From Andreesenia angusta (GTDB taxonomy: Bacteria; Bacillota; Clostridia; Tissierellales; Gottschalkiaceae): DNA of 64,000 nucleotides. Made by a program: the position numbers and the translations under genes. Positions 27,191 through 36,543 of this stretch are shown here, one piece after another (within the stretch, counting starts at the first letter, position 1; the number at the start of each line of letters is the position of its first letter). The notes under the pieces were generated by a model. That model was given only the letters and a program-made list of their open reading frames with translations. It had not been told where the DNA came from and made no database searches. The stretch is from the NCBI GenBank assembly GCA_030537835.1, contig JAUNVB010000002.1, forward strand, positions 1 through 64,000. The letters are read 5' to 3'.

Positions 27191-28555
27191 ATGAGAAAAA
27201 AGAAAACTCTATTCGTATGTCAGGAATGTGGTTATGAGAGTCCAAAATGGATGGGGAAATGTCCTGGATGTAATCAGTGGAATACGATTACAGAAGAGAT
27301 TGTAGATAGCAGAAGTAATAAGAGGAAAAATGGAATTAGTAGCAAAACGAAAAAACCTGAAAAGATAGTAGATCTTAAATCTGAAAATGAAAAAAGAATA
27401 AAATCGAATATTTTAGAACTCGACAGGGTCTTAGGTGGTGGAATAGTAAGAGGTTCTTTAGTTTTATTTGGGGGAGACCCAGGTATTGGTAAGTCAACGC
27501 TTCTAATACAGGCATCGGGTGAGATATCTAAAAATGGCCAGAAAGTGCTATATATTACAGGAGAAGAATCCTCAGCCCAATTGAAATTAAGAGCCGATAG
27601 GTTGAATATTTCAAGTGAGGAACTCTATATACTTGCAGAAACAGATTTAGATATAATTTTTTCTAGTATAGATTTAATGAAGCCGGATATAGTGATTATA
27701 GATTCTATACAGACGATATTCAGTCCAGATATAGAATCGGCACCAGGAAGCGTAAGCCAAGTAAGAGAAGTCACATCAGTTTTGATGAGAAAAGCAAAGA
27801 GTGAGGACATAGCTATATTAATAGTAGGGCATGTGACTAAGGAAGGTGCTATTGCAGGACCAAGAGTATTAGAACATATGGTGGACACCGTTCTATATTT
27901 TGAAGGTGAAAGACATAATACCTACAGAGTATTAAGAGGGGTAAAAAATAGATTTGGTTCTACTAATGAGATTGGAATTTTTGAAATGAAGCAAGATGGA
28001 TTGATAGAAGTCAAGAATCCATCTGAGATGTTAATATCGTCAAGACCCGATGATACTGAAGGAAGTATTGTTGTGCCAAGTCTTGAAGGTACGAGGCCTA
28101 TGTTGATAGAAATTCAAGCACTAGTCAGCTCAACTCCTTTCGGTATGCCAAGAAGAGTAGCTACAGGCTTAGACTATAATAGAGTGATTCTGATGACGGC
28201 TGTATTAGATAAAAAAGCGGGAATACATTTGGAATCATCCGATATTTATGTGAATATAGTTGGTGGTATAAATATAAAAGAGCCAGCACTCGATTTAGGT
28301 ATTGTAGCCGCTATTATATCTAGTTTTAGAGAAAGACCTATAGATTCTAAAATAGCGGTAGTTGGAGAAATTGGGCTTACTGGAGAGATAAGATCGGTTT
28401 CATCTATAGATAAGAGGATAATAGAAGTACAAAAAATGGGCTTTAAGAAAATAATAGTTCCCAAAGCTAATTTGAAGGGTTTAAAACTTAAGGATTTTGA
28501 TATAAAAATTATTGGTGTGTCGACCATAATAGAAGCAGTAAGAGAAATGATGTAA
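27191..28555 (+). CDS. radA: DNA repair protein RadA
   Basis: RadA is a RecA-like helicase that processes recombination intermediates. The 454-residue protein has an N-terminal zinc finger (CQECG...CPGCNQW, residues 10-31), a RecA-like ATPase with P-loop GGDPGIGKST, the RadA-specific KNRFGST motif (about residue 255) and a C-terminal Lon-protease-like domain, 'GLDYNRVILMTAVLDKKAG' onwards. AAGGTGAT precedes the ATG. The position between clpC and disA is the normal one in Firmicutes. Confidence 0.96.
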   Translation: MRKKKTLFVCQECGYESPKWMGKCPGCNQWNTITEEIVDSRSNKRKNGISSKTKKPEKIVDLKSENEKRIKSNILELDRVLGGGIVRGSLVLFGGDPGIGKSTLLIQASGEISKNGQKVLYITGEESSAQLKLRADRLNISSEELYILAETDLDIIFSSIDLMKPDIVIIDSIQTIFSPDIESAPGSVSQVREVTSVLMRKAKSEDIAILIVGHVTKEGAIAGPRVLEHMVDTVLYFEGERHNTYRVLRGVKNRFGSTNEIGIFEMKQDGLIEVKNPSEMLISSRPDDTEGSIVVPSLEGTRPMLIEIQALVSSTPFGMPRRVATGLDYNRVILMTAVLDKKAGIHLESSDIYVNIVGGINIKEPALDLGIVAAIISSFRERPIDSKIAVVGEIGLTGEIRSVSSIDKRIIEVQKMGFKKIIVPKANLKGLKLKDFDIKIIGVSTIIEAVREMM

Positions 28556-28724
28556 AAACTTAAGAAAAATAGCATTTTACTTTTGTATATTTAATAAAAT
28601 GATGTAAAATAGTAGATATAGACTATAATTTAGAAAAAATTAATAAATATTTAGAGAAAGTTATTTGATTAAACTTATCCTAAACTTTAAAATCTATATA
28701 AGCATAAGATTAAGAGGTGATACT

Positions 28725-29858
28725 ATGAAAGGCAGTCTATTGAGAAAAGATAAGCTTTTACAGGCTTTAAAAGTAGTAGCACCAGGAACTGTGCTGAGAG
28801 AAGGTCTCGAAAATGTTGTTAGGGCGGGTACTGGTGCGTTGATAGTAATAGGTGATAGTGATGAAGTGATGGAATTAGTTGATGGTGGATTTAAAATCAA
28901 TACCGAAGTCATGCCGGCTAATATATATGAATTAGCAAAGATGGATGGAGCAATTATTATATCTGAAGATTTGAAAAAAATCTTAAGAGCAAATGCACAA
29001 TTAGTACCGCCGGCTAATATTGCATCTAGAGAAACGGGAACCAGACATAGAACGGCTGAGAGAGTTGCAAGACAGACTGGAAAACTTGTAATATCTATTT
29101 CTCAGAGAAGAAATGTAATAAGTCTTTATATGGGTTCGCAAAAATATATAGTTAAGAATTCGAGCGATTTATTAAATAAAGCTAATCAGGCACTACAGAC
29201 TTTAGAAAAATATCGCACTAGCTTAGACCAAGCAATATCTAATTTATCTATGCTGGAATTTAATGGCTATGTTACAGTTTATGATGTAGTAAAAGTTTTA
29301 CAGAGAACAGAAATGTTTTACAGAGTAGTAGTAGAGATTGAGAGATATATTCTTGAACTTGGAAATGAAGGGCGTCTAGTTGAGATGCAATTAGATGAAT
29401 TAAAAGGAGATTATGAAGTAGATGGAATAAATGTTATAAGAGATTATATTCCAAGTCAAGAAATGGATGATGAAAATTCAGAAGAAAATGATGATCAAGA
29501 TGAAGAAGATATCAAGGCTAATTATCTAGAGATATGGAAGAAGCTTGGCAGGATGTCTTCTGATGAGATACTTTCATTAGAAGGCATAGCTAGAGTCTTA
29601 GGATATGCAGCTGATGGTGGGAATGAACTTGATATGATAGTAATACCTAGAGGATATAGAATTCTCAGCAAGATTCCAAGATTGCCTTTCAGTGTAATAG
29701 AAAATACTGTAGAAATGTTTGGAAGTTTAAGAAATGTTATGAGAGCCACAATAGATGAATTAGATGCAGTTGATGGAATTGGAGAGATTAGAGCTAAATC
29801 TATAAAGGACGGATTAAAGCGTCTAAAAGAAATGATTAGTATGGAAAAATATTTATAG
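28725..29858 (+). CDS. disA: Diadenylate cyclase DisA
   Basis: DisA scans DNA for branched structures and makes cyclic di-AMP from two ATP. The 377-residue protein has the DAC domain with DGAIIISED and the GTRHRTAERVA motif (about residues 110-120), a middle helical spine, an acidic insert (EENDDQDEED, about residues 245-260) and a C-terminal helix-hairpin-helix DNA-binding domain (VDGIGEIRAKSI). The ATG at 28725 follows AAGAGGTGAT; a TTG 60 bases upstream has no such site. The leader (28556-28724) is A/T-rich with no clear element. Confidence 0.95.
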   Translation: MKGSLLRKDKLLQALKVVAPGTVLREGLENVVRAGTGALIVIGDSDEVMELVDGGFKINTEVMPANIYELAKMDGAIIISEDLKKILRANAQLVPPANIASRETGTRHRTAERVARQTGKLVISISQRRNVISLYMGSQKYIVKNSSDLLNKANQALQTLEKYRTSLDQAISNLSMLEFNGYVTVYDVVKVLQRTEMFYRVVVEIERYILELGNEGRLVEMQLDELKGDYEVDGINVIRDYIPSQEMDDENSEENDDQDEEDIKANYLEIWKKLGRMSSDEILSLEGIARVLGYAADGGNELDMIVIPRGYRILSKIPRLPFSVIENTVEMFGSLRNVMRATIDELDAVDGIGEIRAKSIKDGLKRLKEMISMEKYL

Positions 29859-29901
29859 ATTGTCCTTGAATTCATAATAGAAACATGATAGAATAGGAAT
29901 C

Positions 29902-29930
29902 TTGACTTTAAACCATGATTGATATAGAAT
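29902..29930 (+). promoter_or_regulatory. Putative carD promoter
   Basis: TTGACT (29902-29907) and TAGAAT (29925-29930) are 17 bp apart. Transcription from here would give a leader of about 135 bases containing the hairpin before carD. Confidence 0.6.
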
Positions 29931-29997
29931 TTATTATATGTAGCAATAGATTTAGTTTAATTAATATCTTTAAAATATATAGACTAAAAAATAGATT

Positions 29998-30073
29998 AGG
30001 AGGAGCTACTTAATTCAATATCCAGTCTATATAGCTCGCAAAGAGCATTATATATTGTAAGTAGCTGACTAAT
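29998..30073 (+). promoter_or_regulatory. Distant Shine-Dalgarno and bridging hairpin before carD
   Basis: AGGAGG (29998-30003) is the only good ribosome-binding site but lies 70 bases before the ATG. The gap is a hairpin: AGCTACTTA (30004-30012) pairs with TAAGTAGCT (30058-30066), CAATAT (30016-30021) with ATATTG (30052-30057), and GCTC (30034-30037) with GAGC (30043-30046). Folded, the site comes within about 7 unpaired bases of the start codon. There is a stop codon in frame at 30062, so no upstream start is possible apart from CTG. Confidence 0.75.
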
Positions 30074-30547
30074 ATGTTTGAAATAGGTGATAAAATTGTG
30101 TATCCAATGCATGGGGCAGGAACTATAGTATCTATTGAAAGAGAAGAAGTATTAGGAAAGAAAAAAGAATACTATATAATGATTATGCCTATAGGGGAAA
30201 TGAGAGTTATGGTGCCTGTAGATATGGCAAGAGAAGTTGGGGTAAGAGAGGTATCCGATAATGAGAGAATAGATGAAGTGCTTGAGATCTTATCTGGCAG
30301 TGTCGATGAGATGTCTTCTAATTGGAATAGAAGGTATAGAAATAATCTCGATAAGATAAAAGGAGGAGATATTTGCGAATTAGCTGTAGTTATAAAGAAT
30401 CTTGTATCTATGGAGAATGAAAAAGGATTATCCACAGGAGAGAGAAAAATGCTCAACAATGCTATGCAGATCCTTTTGAGTGAAGTGGCATTAGTCAAGG
30501 AGATTAAAGAGGAAGAAGCACAGAAGATAATTCAAGAAAGACTCTAA
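30074..30547 (+). CDS. carD: CarD/CdnL/TRCF-domain transcription regulator
   Basis: CarD-type proteins bind the RNA polymerase beta subunit and stabilise open promoter complexes. The 157-residue protein has the N-terminal RNA-polymerase-interacting domain (MFEIGDKIVYPMHGAGTI, residues 1-60) and a helical C-terminal DNA-binding domain. The start is fixed by the family's usual MFxxGDxVVYPxHG opening. No Shine-Dalgarno is found within 20 bases; the nearest good one is on the far side of a hairpin. It is followed after 34 bases by the PIN/TRAM gene. Confidence 0.92.
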   Translation: MFEIGDKIVYPMHGAGTIVSIEREEVLGKKKEYYIMIMPIGEMRVMVPVDMAREVGVREVSDNERIDEVLEILSGSVDEMSSNWNRRYRNNLDKIKGGDICELAVVIKNLVSMENEKGLSTGERKMLNNAMQILLSEVALVKEIKEEEAQKIIQERL

Positions 30548-30581
30548 TCATCGGATTTATTCATTAGGAGAAGGTGATAAT

Positions 30582-31685
30582 ATGATAAAAAAGCTGGGGG
30601 CAATTCTAATCACTTTAATAGGTGCAGGCATAGGATTGGGAATAGTTGGAACCTTAGATACGCTCCTTTTATTCGAAGGCAAAGTACCATCAGATAAGAT
30701 AATTTATATTTATATATTTTCTGGAATTATATTTGGACTCATATTTTTAATATTATCGAAAAAGATATCTTTGCTATTGAAGAAGTTATTTAACGAAGTT
30801 GAAGATGAGATGCAGAAGATACCGGTGAGTGATATAATACTCGGTTTTTTTGGCCTGATAATGGGACTTATAATAGCCTATTTATTAGGGACTGCTTTAT
30901 CAGAAATACCTATATTCGGTGTAGTACTTATGGTTCTTTTATACATAATTTTAGGTTATGTCGGTATGAGAGTGATGGTAAAGAAGAAAAATGATGTAAT
31001 TAGAATCTTTGATAAATTCAAACGAAATAGGGTTGATGATAAAAAAGATTTAGAAGATGAAAAAAAGACTAGAATTATAAAGCCAAAGATATTAGATACA
31101 TCAGTAATAATTGATGGAAGAATATACGAAGTCTGTAAAGCCGATTTTTTGGAAGGTAGTTTAATAATTCCGGAATTTGTTTTAAAGGAGTTACAGAATA
31201 TATCTGATTCGTCGGATGATTTAAAAAGAGTTAGAGGACGAAGAGGATTAGATATCTTGCAAAAAATTCAGAAAGAACTAGATATGGATATAGTAATAAC
31301 AGAAAAAGACTATGAAAATGTAAAAGAGGTTGATTTAAAGCTTTTAAAATTGGCTCAAGAAATAGGAGGAAAAGTAGTTACTACAGATTTTAATTTAAAT
31401 AAAGTGGCAGAAGTACATGGTGTACCAGTTTTGAATATGAATGAACTATCGAATGCTTTAAAGCCTATGGCGATTCCAGGTGATAATATTCTAGTAAATG
31501 TAGTAAAAAAGGGAAAAGAGGCAAATCAAGGAGTAGCATATCTTGATGATGGCACTATGATAGTTATAGAAGACGGTAAAGACTTTGTAGGAAAAGAAGT
31601 AGACTTACTCGTAACTAGTGTTTTACAAACTCCTGCAGGAAGAATGATTTTTGGAAAGCCAAAGAAATTAAAACTTTTAGAATAG
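30582..31685 (+). CDS. PIN and TRAM domain membrane protein (YacL-like)
   Basis: This 367-residue protein of the Bacillus YacL type has four transmembrane segments in residues 1-140 (about 5-25, 38-58, 82-102 and 107-128). A PIN nuclease-like domain follows (about 165-285) with the acidic residues in LDTSVIIDGR, VLKELQ and VTTDFN. A C-terminal TRAM domain (about 290-350) is predicted to bind RNA. The substrate is unknown. GGAGAAGGTGAT precedes the ATG. Its position between carD and ispD is conserved in Firmicutes. Confidence 0.92.
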   Translation: MIKKLGAILITLIGAGIGLGIVGTLDTLLLFEGKVPSDKIIYIYIFSGIIFGLIFLILSKKISLLLKKLFNEVEDEMQKIPVSDIILGFFGLIMGLIIAYLLGTALSEIPIFGVVLMVLLYIILGYVGMRVMVKKKNDVIRIFDKFKRNRVDDKKDLEDEKKTRIIKPKILDTSVIIDGRIYEVCKADFLEGSLIIPEFVLKELQNISDSSDDLKRVRGRRGLDILQKIQKELDMDIVITEKDYENVKEVDLKLLKLAQEIGGKVVTTDFNLNKVAEVHGVPVLNMNELSNALKPMAIPGDNILVNVVKKGKEANQGVAYLDDGTMIVIEDGKDFVGKEVDLLVTSVLQTPAGRMIFGKPKKLKLLE

Positions 31686-31693
31686 AATAATAG

Positions 31694-31734
31694 AAAATGC
31701 ATCTCTTCATTATATTGAAAAGATGCATTTTTTC
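31694..31734 (+). terminator. Terminator between the PIN/TRAM gene and ispD
   Basis: AAAATGCATCT pairs with AGATGCATTTT, with an inner TTCA/TGAA pairing, and the stem runs into a T6 tract. It ends 12 bases before the ispD ribosome-binding site. Confidence 0.8.
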
Positions 31735-31758
31735 TATAGATTAATAGGAGGCAGAGTC

Positions 31759-32448
31759 TTGAATAATAAAAAAAGAGTCGCAGTTATAATAGTAGCAGCA
31801 GGTGTAGGAAAGAGAATGGGAAGGGGAATTGCAAAACAGTATTTAGAATTAAAAGAAGAACCAATACTTTTACATACTTTAAGAAAATTTGATTTACCTG
31901 AGATAGATGAAATCATAGTAGTTATAAAAAAAGAAGATAAGGATTTATTTGAAAGCAGAATATTGAATAAAATAGATTTTAAAATCAAAACTGTCTATGG
32001 AGGAAAAGAGAGGATAGATTCTGTAAGAAATGGAATGGAAAGTTTATCTAATAATATAGATATAGTTTTAATTCATGATGGCGTTAGACCTTTTGTATCT
32101 AAAGATATAATTAGGGAGAATATTATTGTAGCTCGGGAAAAAGGAGCTGCATTAACTGCAGTAAAGTCAAAGGACACAGTAAAAATAGTAGAAAAGGATT
32201 TAGTCGCAAATACTCCAAATAGAGAAAAGATTTATCTTGCACAAACACCTCAGAGCTTTAAAAAAGATATACTGATTAGAGCTTATGATGAGTTAGAGAG
32301 TTCAGAAGGCATAACGGATGACTCTATGGTAGTAGAAAGACTAGGAGAAAAAATATATATAGTTCAGGGGAATTATGATAATATAAAGATAACTACAGAA
32401 GAAGATCTATTTATAGGAGAAAGAATTTTAGAAAAAAATGGAATTTAA
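31759..32448 (+). CDS. ispD: 2-C-methyl-D-erythritol 4-phosphate cytidylyltransferase
   Basis: IspD joins MEP and CTP in the non-mevalonate isoprenoid pathway. The 229-residue protein starts with the nucleotide-binding loop IIVAAGVGKRMGRG and has IHDGVRPFVS and LAQTPQSF(K), the substrate loops of the family. The start is a TTG at 31759, seven bases after AGGAGG (31746-31751); a longer reading would overlap the terminator hairpin. ispF follows after 15 bases, so the two steps are co-expressed. Confidence 0.95.
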   Translation: MNNKKRVAVIIVAAGVGKRMGRGIAKQYLELKEEPILLHTLRKFDLPEIDEIIVVIKKEDKDLFESRILNKIDFKIKTVYGGKERIDSVRNGMESLSNNIDIVLIHDGVRPFVSKDIIRENIIVAREKGAALTAVKSKDTVKIVEKDLVANTPNREKIYLAQTPQSFKKDILIRAYDELESSEGITDDSMVVERLGEKIYIVQGNYDNIKITTEEDLFIGERILEKNGI

Positions 32449-32463
32449 TATAGAGGTGATTTT

Positions 32464-32946
32464 ATGAGAGTGGGCTTAGGGTATGATGTCCATAATTTGA
32501 TTGAAAATAGAAAGCTTATATTAGGAGGTATAGAAATACCTCATTATAAGGGACTTGAAGGACATTCGGACGGAGATGTATTAGTACATGCTATAATGGA
32601 TGCTTTAATTGGAGCTATGGGAAAAGGTGATATAGGCAGACATTTTCCAGATACTAGTTCAGAATATAAGGATATATACAGTATAAATTTATTAAAAAGA
32701 GTAAAAACATTATTAGACGAACAGAACTACATTATAAACAATATGGATTGTATAGTAATAGCTCAAAAACCCAAATTAGCAGGATATATAGATTCTATGG
32801 AAGAGAAAATAGCTGAAGTTTTAGATATGAAAAGAGATGATTTAAATATAAAGGCTACAACTACTGAAAGATTAGGATTTGAAGGTAGAGAAGAAGGGAT
32901 ATCGTCTCAAGTTATAGCAATGATCAAGAAAGATGAGGGCGTATAG
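32464..32946 (+). CDS. ispF: 2-C-methyl-D-erythritol 2,4-cyclodiphosphate synthase
   Basis: IspF cyclises CDP-ME 2-phosphate to MEcPP in the same pathway as IspD. The 160-residue trimeric enzyme shows the metal ligands in YDVHNL (Asp8, His10) and GHSDGDV (His42), plus the ATTTERLGFEGR substrate loop. AGAGGTGAT precedes the ATG. Its end lies close to or overlaps the next gene. Confidence 0.96.
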   Translation: MRVGLGYDVHNLIENRKLILGGIEIPHYKGLEGHSDGDVLVHAIMDALIGAMGKGDIGRHFPDTSSEYKDIYSINLLKRVKTLLDEQNYIINNMDCIVIAQKPKLAGYIDSMEEKIAEVLDMKRDDLNIKATTTERLGFEGREEGISSQVIAMIKKDEGV

Positions 32947-32950
32947 AGAT

Positions 32951-33514
32951 ATGAGAAGAAAAGATAGAGAGATGAGTGAAGAGTTTGCTCTTAGAATAAT
33001 AGATAAATCGATTTATGCTAATCTCACTACAATAGATTCGGAAGGTTTACCATATACAATACCTATATCGGTTGCAAGAGAGGGAAAATCTGTCTATATG
33101 CACTCTGCAAAAGAAGGCACAAAAATAGATAATATAAAGAACAATAATTTTGCTATAATGACTTTCGTTGGTGATACAAAAATCCCAGATCCTATTACAG
33201 AATCTGAATACAAAAAAGCAGTAGAAGAAGGTAAAGCCGGGAAATACCTTTTAAGTAAGAAGTTTACTACTGAATTTGAATCTGCAGTAGCTAGAGGGAA
33301 AATCAGTATAGTTGAATCTGATGAAGAGAAAATTAAAGGGCTAAGGCTTATATCTGAAAAATATACGCCTGAAAATATGCCTTACTTTGATAATGCGATA
33401 AAAGTGAGTTTGAATATAGTGAATGTAATTAGATTCGATATAGAGAGCATAAAAGGAAAGAGAAAAAAATTCGACAAAAATGGTGAAGAGATGAAATGGC
33501 AGAGGATGGAATAA
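32951..33514 (+). CDS. Pyridoxamine 5'-phosphate oxidase-related flavin-binding protein
   Basis: This 187-residue protein of the split-barrel FMN-binding family resembles nitroimidazole-resistance (Nim)-type proteins: MRRKDREMS at the start, a strand 'YANLTTIDSEGLPYTIPISV', a second 'SVYMHSAKEGTKIDNIKNN', and 'KYTPENMPYFDNAI' late in the domain. The natural substrate is unknown. The ATG at 32951 gives the family N-terminus; an ATG at 32933 would overlap the ispF end. It is translated with ispD-ispF and precedes a promoter and terminator-like hairpin. Confidence 0.85.
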   Translation: MRRKDREMSEEFALRIIDKSIYANLTTIDSEGLPYTIPISVAREGKSVYMHSAKEGTKIDNIKNNNFAIMTFVGDTKIPDPITESEYKKAVEEGKAGKYLLSKKFTTEFESAVARGKISIVESDEEKIKGLRLISEKYTPENMPYFDNAIKVSLNIVNVIRFDIESIKGKRKKFDKNGEEMKWQRME

Positions 33515-33523
33515 TATCGTATC

Positions 33524-33613
33524 TTGACAGAATACTGCCTTTTTAGTATTATAACTAATGAAAATATACTATTATTAAGGAAATATTCTCCATCCAATAG
33601 GATGGAGTTTTTT
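33524..33613 (+). promoter_or_regulatory. proS promoter with short leader terminator
   Basis: TTGACA (33524-33529), a 17-bp spacer and TATTAT (33547-33552) make a strong promoter. About 30 bases after it CTCCATCC (33588-33595) pairs with GGATGGAG (33600-33607) before six T residues, an intrinsic terminator inside the proS leader. It may end the upstream operon, attenuate proS or both. No T-box sequence is present. Confidence 0.7.
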
Positions 33614-33648
33614 ATTAAATCGTTGAATCTGAAAGGAGATAAAAGAGG

Positions 33649-35373
33649 ATGAGAATGTCAAAATTGTATATGCCAACTTTAAGGGAGGTGCCTTCAGAAG
33701 CAGAATTACCAAGTCACAAACTTCTACTGAGGGCGGGTATGATAAAGAAATTAGTTTCTGGGGTATATACATATTTACCTCTGGGATTTAAAGTTATTAA
33801 AAAGATCGAGAATATAATTAGAGAAGAGATGGATAATATAGATTCACAAGAGTTATTGATGTCGGCTATGCATCCTTCAGAACTATGGAAAGAAACTGGA
33901 AGATGGGATGATTTTGGACCGGAAATGTTCAAATTTAAAGATAGACATGATAGAGAATTCTGCCTTGGGCCAACTCACGAGGAGATAATAACGGACACTA
34001 TTAGACATGATATAAAATCTTATAAACAATTACCACTCAGTCTATATCAGATACAGACCAAATATAGAGACGAGAAAAGACCTAGATTTGGATTGATGAG
34101 ATCTAGAGAGTTCATAATGAAAGATGCTTATACTTTTGATAAAGATGAAGCTGGTATGAAAAAATCTTATTATGAAATGTGGGAAGCTTATGAGAAAGTG
34201 TTTGAAAGATGTGAATTAGATTTTAAAGTAGTAGCAGGAGATTCAGGAGCTATGGGTGGAAGCGATTCACATGAATTTACAGCGATGTCTGAATTTGGTG
34301 AGAGTAGTATAGCTTATTGCTTAAAATGCGATTATGCAGCAACTGATGAGAAGGCTGAATGCAGATACGAAGTCGAAACTAAAGAAAAAAAGGTTTTAAA
34401 AGAAGTTGAAACTCCAGATATTAAGACTATTGAAAAACTAATAGAGTTCTTTGGAAAATCGGCAGATAATTTTGCTAAGACCTTGATAGTTAAAGCTAAG
34501 GATGAATATATAGCTGTTGTAATTCCTGGAGATAGAGAGTTAAACGAAGTTAAGCTATTGAATCATTTAGGAATAGCCGAACATGAATTTGAAATGGCTG
34601 ATGAAGAGGCTGTAAAAGAAATAACTGGAGCAGAGGTAGGATTTGCAGGACCTATCGATTTGAAAAAAGATATAAGAGTTTTAGTAGATCGAAGAGTAAA
34701 GGATATGAACTCATTTATAGTAGGAGCAAATAGAACGGATTATCACTATGAAAATGCAAACTTTGAAAGAGATTTTAAAAATGCAGAAATCGTAGAGGAT
34801 TTAGTTCTTATAAGAGAAGGAGATCCTTGTCCAAACTGTAAAGCTGCTCTTAAAATGGATAGAGGTATAGAGATAGGTAATATATTCCAATTAGGAACTA
34901 AATACTCTGAATCATTAGGAGCGAAGTATTTAGATGAAAATGGGAAAGAACAGAATATAGTTATGGGTTCTCATGGAATAGGTGTATCTAGGACGATGGC
35001 AGCCGTTATAGAACAGAATTATGATGAAGATGGTATAATTTGGCCGTTAACATTAGCACCATATCAGATTATAGTATCTATTATAAATATTAATAAGGAA
35101 GAGCAGAAAACACTTGGAGAGAACATATATTCAGATTTAAAATCTAAAGGATATGAAGTTCTCTTAGATGATAGAAAAGAAAGAGCAGGAGTGAAATTTA
35201 AAGATATGGACTTAATAGGTATACCTATTAGGATAACTGTTGGAAAGAAAGCAGATGAAAATATAGTTGAATATTCACTTAGAGAAGATAGAGAGAAAAT
35301 AGAGATATCAGCAGATCAGATATTTGAGAATATAGCTAAAGAATTTAAAAAGCATAAATTAACTGGAGAATAA
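33649..35373 (+). CDS. proS: Prolyl-tRNA synthetase
   Basis: ProRS charges tRNA-Pro. The 574-residue length and the insert of about 180 residues between class II motifs 2 and 3 (about residues 230-400, an INS-type editing domain) mark the bacterial form. Motif 2 lies in [16 protein letters not shown], motif 3 near [13 protein letters not shown], and an anticodon-binding domain occupies the last 110 residues. ATGs at 33649 and 33655 are both acceptable; the first is 8 bases from AAAGGAGAT. Confidence 0.96.
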   Translation: MRMSKLYMPTLREVPSEAELPSHKLLLRAGMIKKLVSGVYTYLPLGFKVIKKIENIIREEMDNIDSQELLMSAMHPSELWKETGRWDDFGPEMFKFKDRHDREFCLGPTHEEIITDTIRHDIKSYKQLPLSLYQIQTKYRDEKRPRFGLMRSREFIMKDAYTFDKDEAGMKKSYYEMWEAYEKVFERCELDFKVVAGDSGAMGGSDSHEFTAMSEFGESSIAYCLKCDYAATDEKAECRYEVETKEKKVLKEVETPDIKTIEKLIEFFGKSADNFAKTLIVKAKDEYIAVVIPGDRELNEVKLLNHLGIAEHEFEMADEEAVKEITGAEVGFAGPIDLKKDIRVLVDRRVKDMNSFIVGANRTDYHYENANFERDFKNAEIVEDLVLIREGDPCPNCKAALKMDRGIEIGNIFQLGTKYSESLGAKYLDENGKEQNIVMGSHGIGVSRTMAAVIEQNYDEDGIIWPLTLAPYQIIVSIININKEEQKTLGENIYSDLKSKGYEVLLDDRKERAGVKFKDMDLIGIPIRITVGKKADENIVEYSLREDREKIEISADQIFENIAKEFKKHKLTGE

Positions 35374-35487
35374 ACGAAATATTAAATATTAATAAAATTA
35401 GTGTAAAAAAGACTAAAAAGCTCTTGATAAGGGTTATAATATAATAAATCCTAAAATGGATTATCCTGATAAATAGGAGGGGAAAAA

Positions 35488-36372
35488 ATGAAGAAGATAA
35501 TATCTTTGTTTTTAGCAGTCTTAGTTAGTCTTTCGTTTATTTCTACTGGGGTTGTTAAGGCGGATAAAATAGAAAATATAGTAATAAGTTTAGGAGATGA
35601 TCTGAGTTCGAATCAAAAACAGGATATGATAAATAGATTTGAAGCAGATCCAGAATCTAGAGTTATAACGGTTACGAATAAAGAAGAACGAAAATATCTA
35701 GGCGATTACGTTTCTGAAGATTTAATCGGAACTAGAGCCATATCTTGTTCCTATGTAGAGGAATTAGATGATGGATCAGGAATTGTAGTAGAGACTTCTA
35801 ATGTAACTTGGGTAACACCTGAGATGGTAAAAAATGCTCTAGTAACCGCAGGTGTTAAAGATGCAAAAGTAAAAGTCTCAGCACCTTTTAAAGTCTCTGG
35901 AACGGCTGCACTTACAGGTGTGATAAAAGCTTTTGAAATAGCTACAGGAGTAAAGGTATCTGAAAAAGAGAAGAAAGTAGCTAATGAAGAGATTGCGAAA
36001 ACTGGAGAACTTGGACAGGAAATAGGAAAAGATAGTGCTACAGAACTTATAAGAGGTGTAAAAGAAGTAGTTGTTGAAAACAAGATAAAAGATCCTGAAG
36101 TCATAAGGGAGACAGTTGAAGAAAAAGCTCGAGAATTGAATATAAACTTGAATGAAGAGCAATTCAATAAGATAGTTGAACTCATGAAGAATATAGGATC
36201 GCTTAATTTGGATTTAAATAGCATAAAGAATCAATTAGGAGGAATCTCAGAAAAAGTTGGAAATATTTCTAATAAAGTTACAGATGCTGTAAATAATTCT
36301 GAAGAGGCGAAAGGATTTTTAGCGAAGATAGAACAGTTGATAAGAGAATTAATAGATAAATTATTCGGTTAA
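35488..36372 (+). CDS. Exported DUF1002 protein (YpuA-like)
   Basis: This 294-residue protein has a signal peptide (MKKIISLFLAVLVSLSF to about residue 25). It matches DUF1002, recognised by the ISLGDDLSSNQKQDM opening, 'TNKEERKYLGDYVSEDLIGT' and 'NVTWVTPEMVKNALVTAGV'. The C-terminal 80 residues are rich in Asn/Ile/Lys and look like a coiled helix. The function is unknown. TATAAT (35435-35440) lies upstream and AGGAGGGG precedes the ATG. It is monocistronic between proS and gltX. Confidence 0.85.
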   Translation: MKKIISLFLAVLVSLSFISTGVVKADKIENIVISLGDDLSSNQKQDMINRFEADPESRVITVTNKEERKYLGDYVSEDLIGTRAISCSYVEELDDGSGIVVETSNVTWVTPEMVKNALVTAGVKDAKVKVSAPFKVSGTAALTGVIKAFEIATGVKVSEKEKKVANEEIAKTGELGQEIGKDSATELIRGVKEVVVENKIKDPEVIRETVEEKARELNINLNEEQFNKIVELMKNIGSLNLDLNSIKNQLGGISEKVGNISNKVTDAVNNSEEAKGFLAKIEQLIRELIDKLFG

Positions 36373-36397
36373 AAAAACAAGTGATGAAATAGGAATT

Positions 36398-36433
36398 AAA
36401 GCTTCTAAGACGGATACCCGTTTTAGAAGCTTT
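36398..36433 (+). terminator. Hairpin after the DUF1002 gene
   Basis: AAAGCTTCTAAGACGG pairs with CCGTTTTAGAAGCTTT, 16 bp with wobble and an ATAC loop. The tail is ATATTATATT, only moderately T-rich. Confidence 0.7.
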
Positions 36434-36454
36434 ATATTATATTAGAGACTTTAC

Positions 36455-36483
36455 TTGAAAATTGAAAAATTTATAAGTATAAT
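36455..36483 (+). promoter_or_regulatory. gltX promoter
   Basis: TTGAAA (36455-36460), 17 bp, TATAAT (36478-36483). A second candidate, TTGACA with TATATA, begins about 30 bases downstream. Confidence 0.75.
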
Positions 36484-36543
36484 TTAAATTGACAGAAGAA
36501 GATAAAAGAGTTTATATAAATAATATAGAAAAGGATGAATAAT

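Noticed and set aside
33515-33648. T-box riboswitch before proS, and likewise before gltX and cysS
   Set aside because: The leaders are too short and the conserved T-box antiterminator sequence is absent.
35751-36224. 157-residue frame on the minus strand within the DUF1002 gene
   Set aside because: It has no ribosome-binding site and is serine/phenylalanine-rich, as expected of an antisense shadow.
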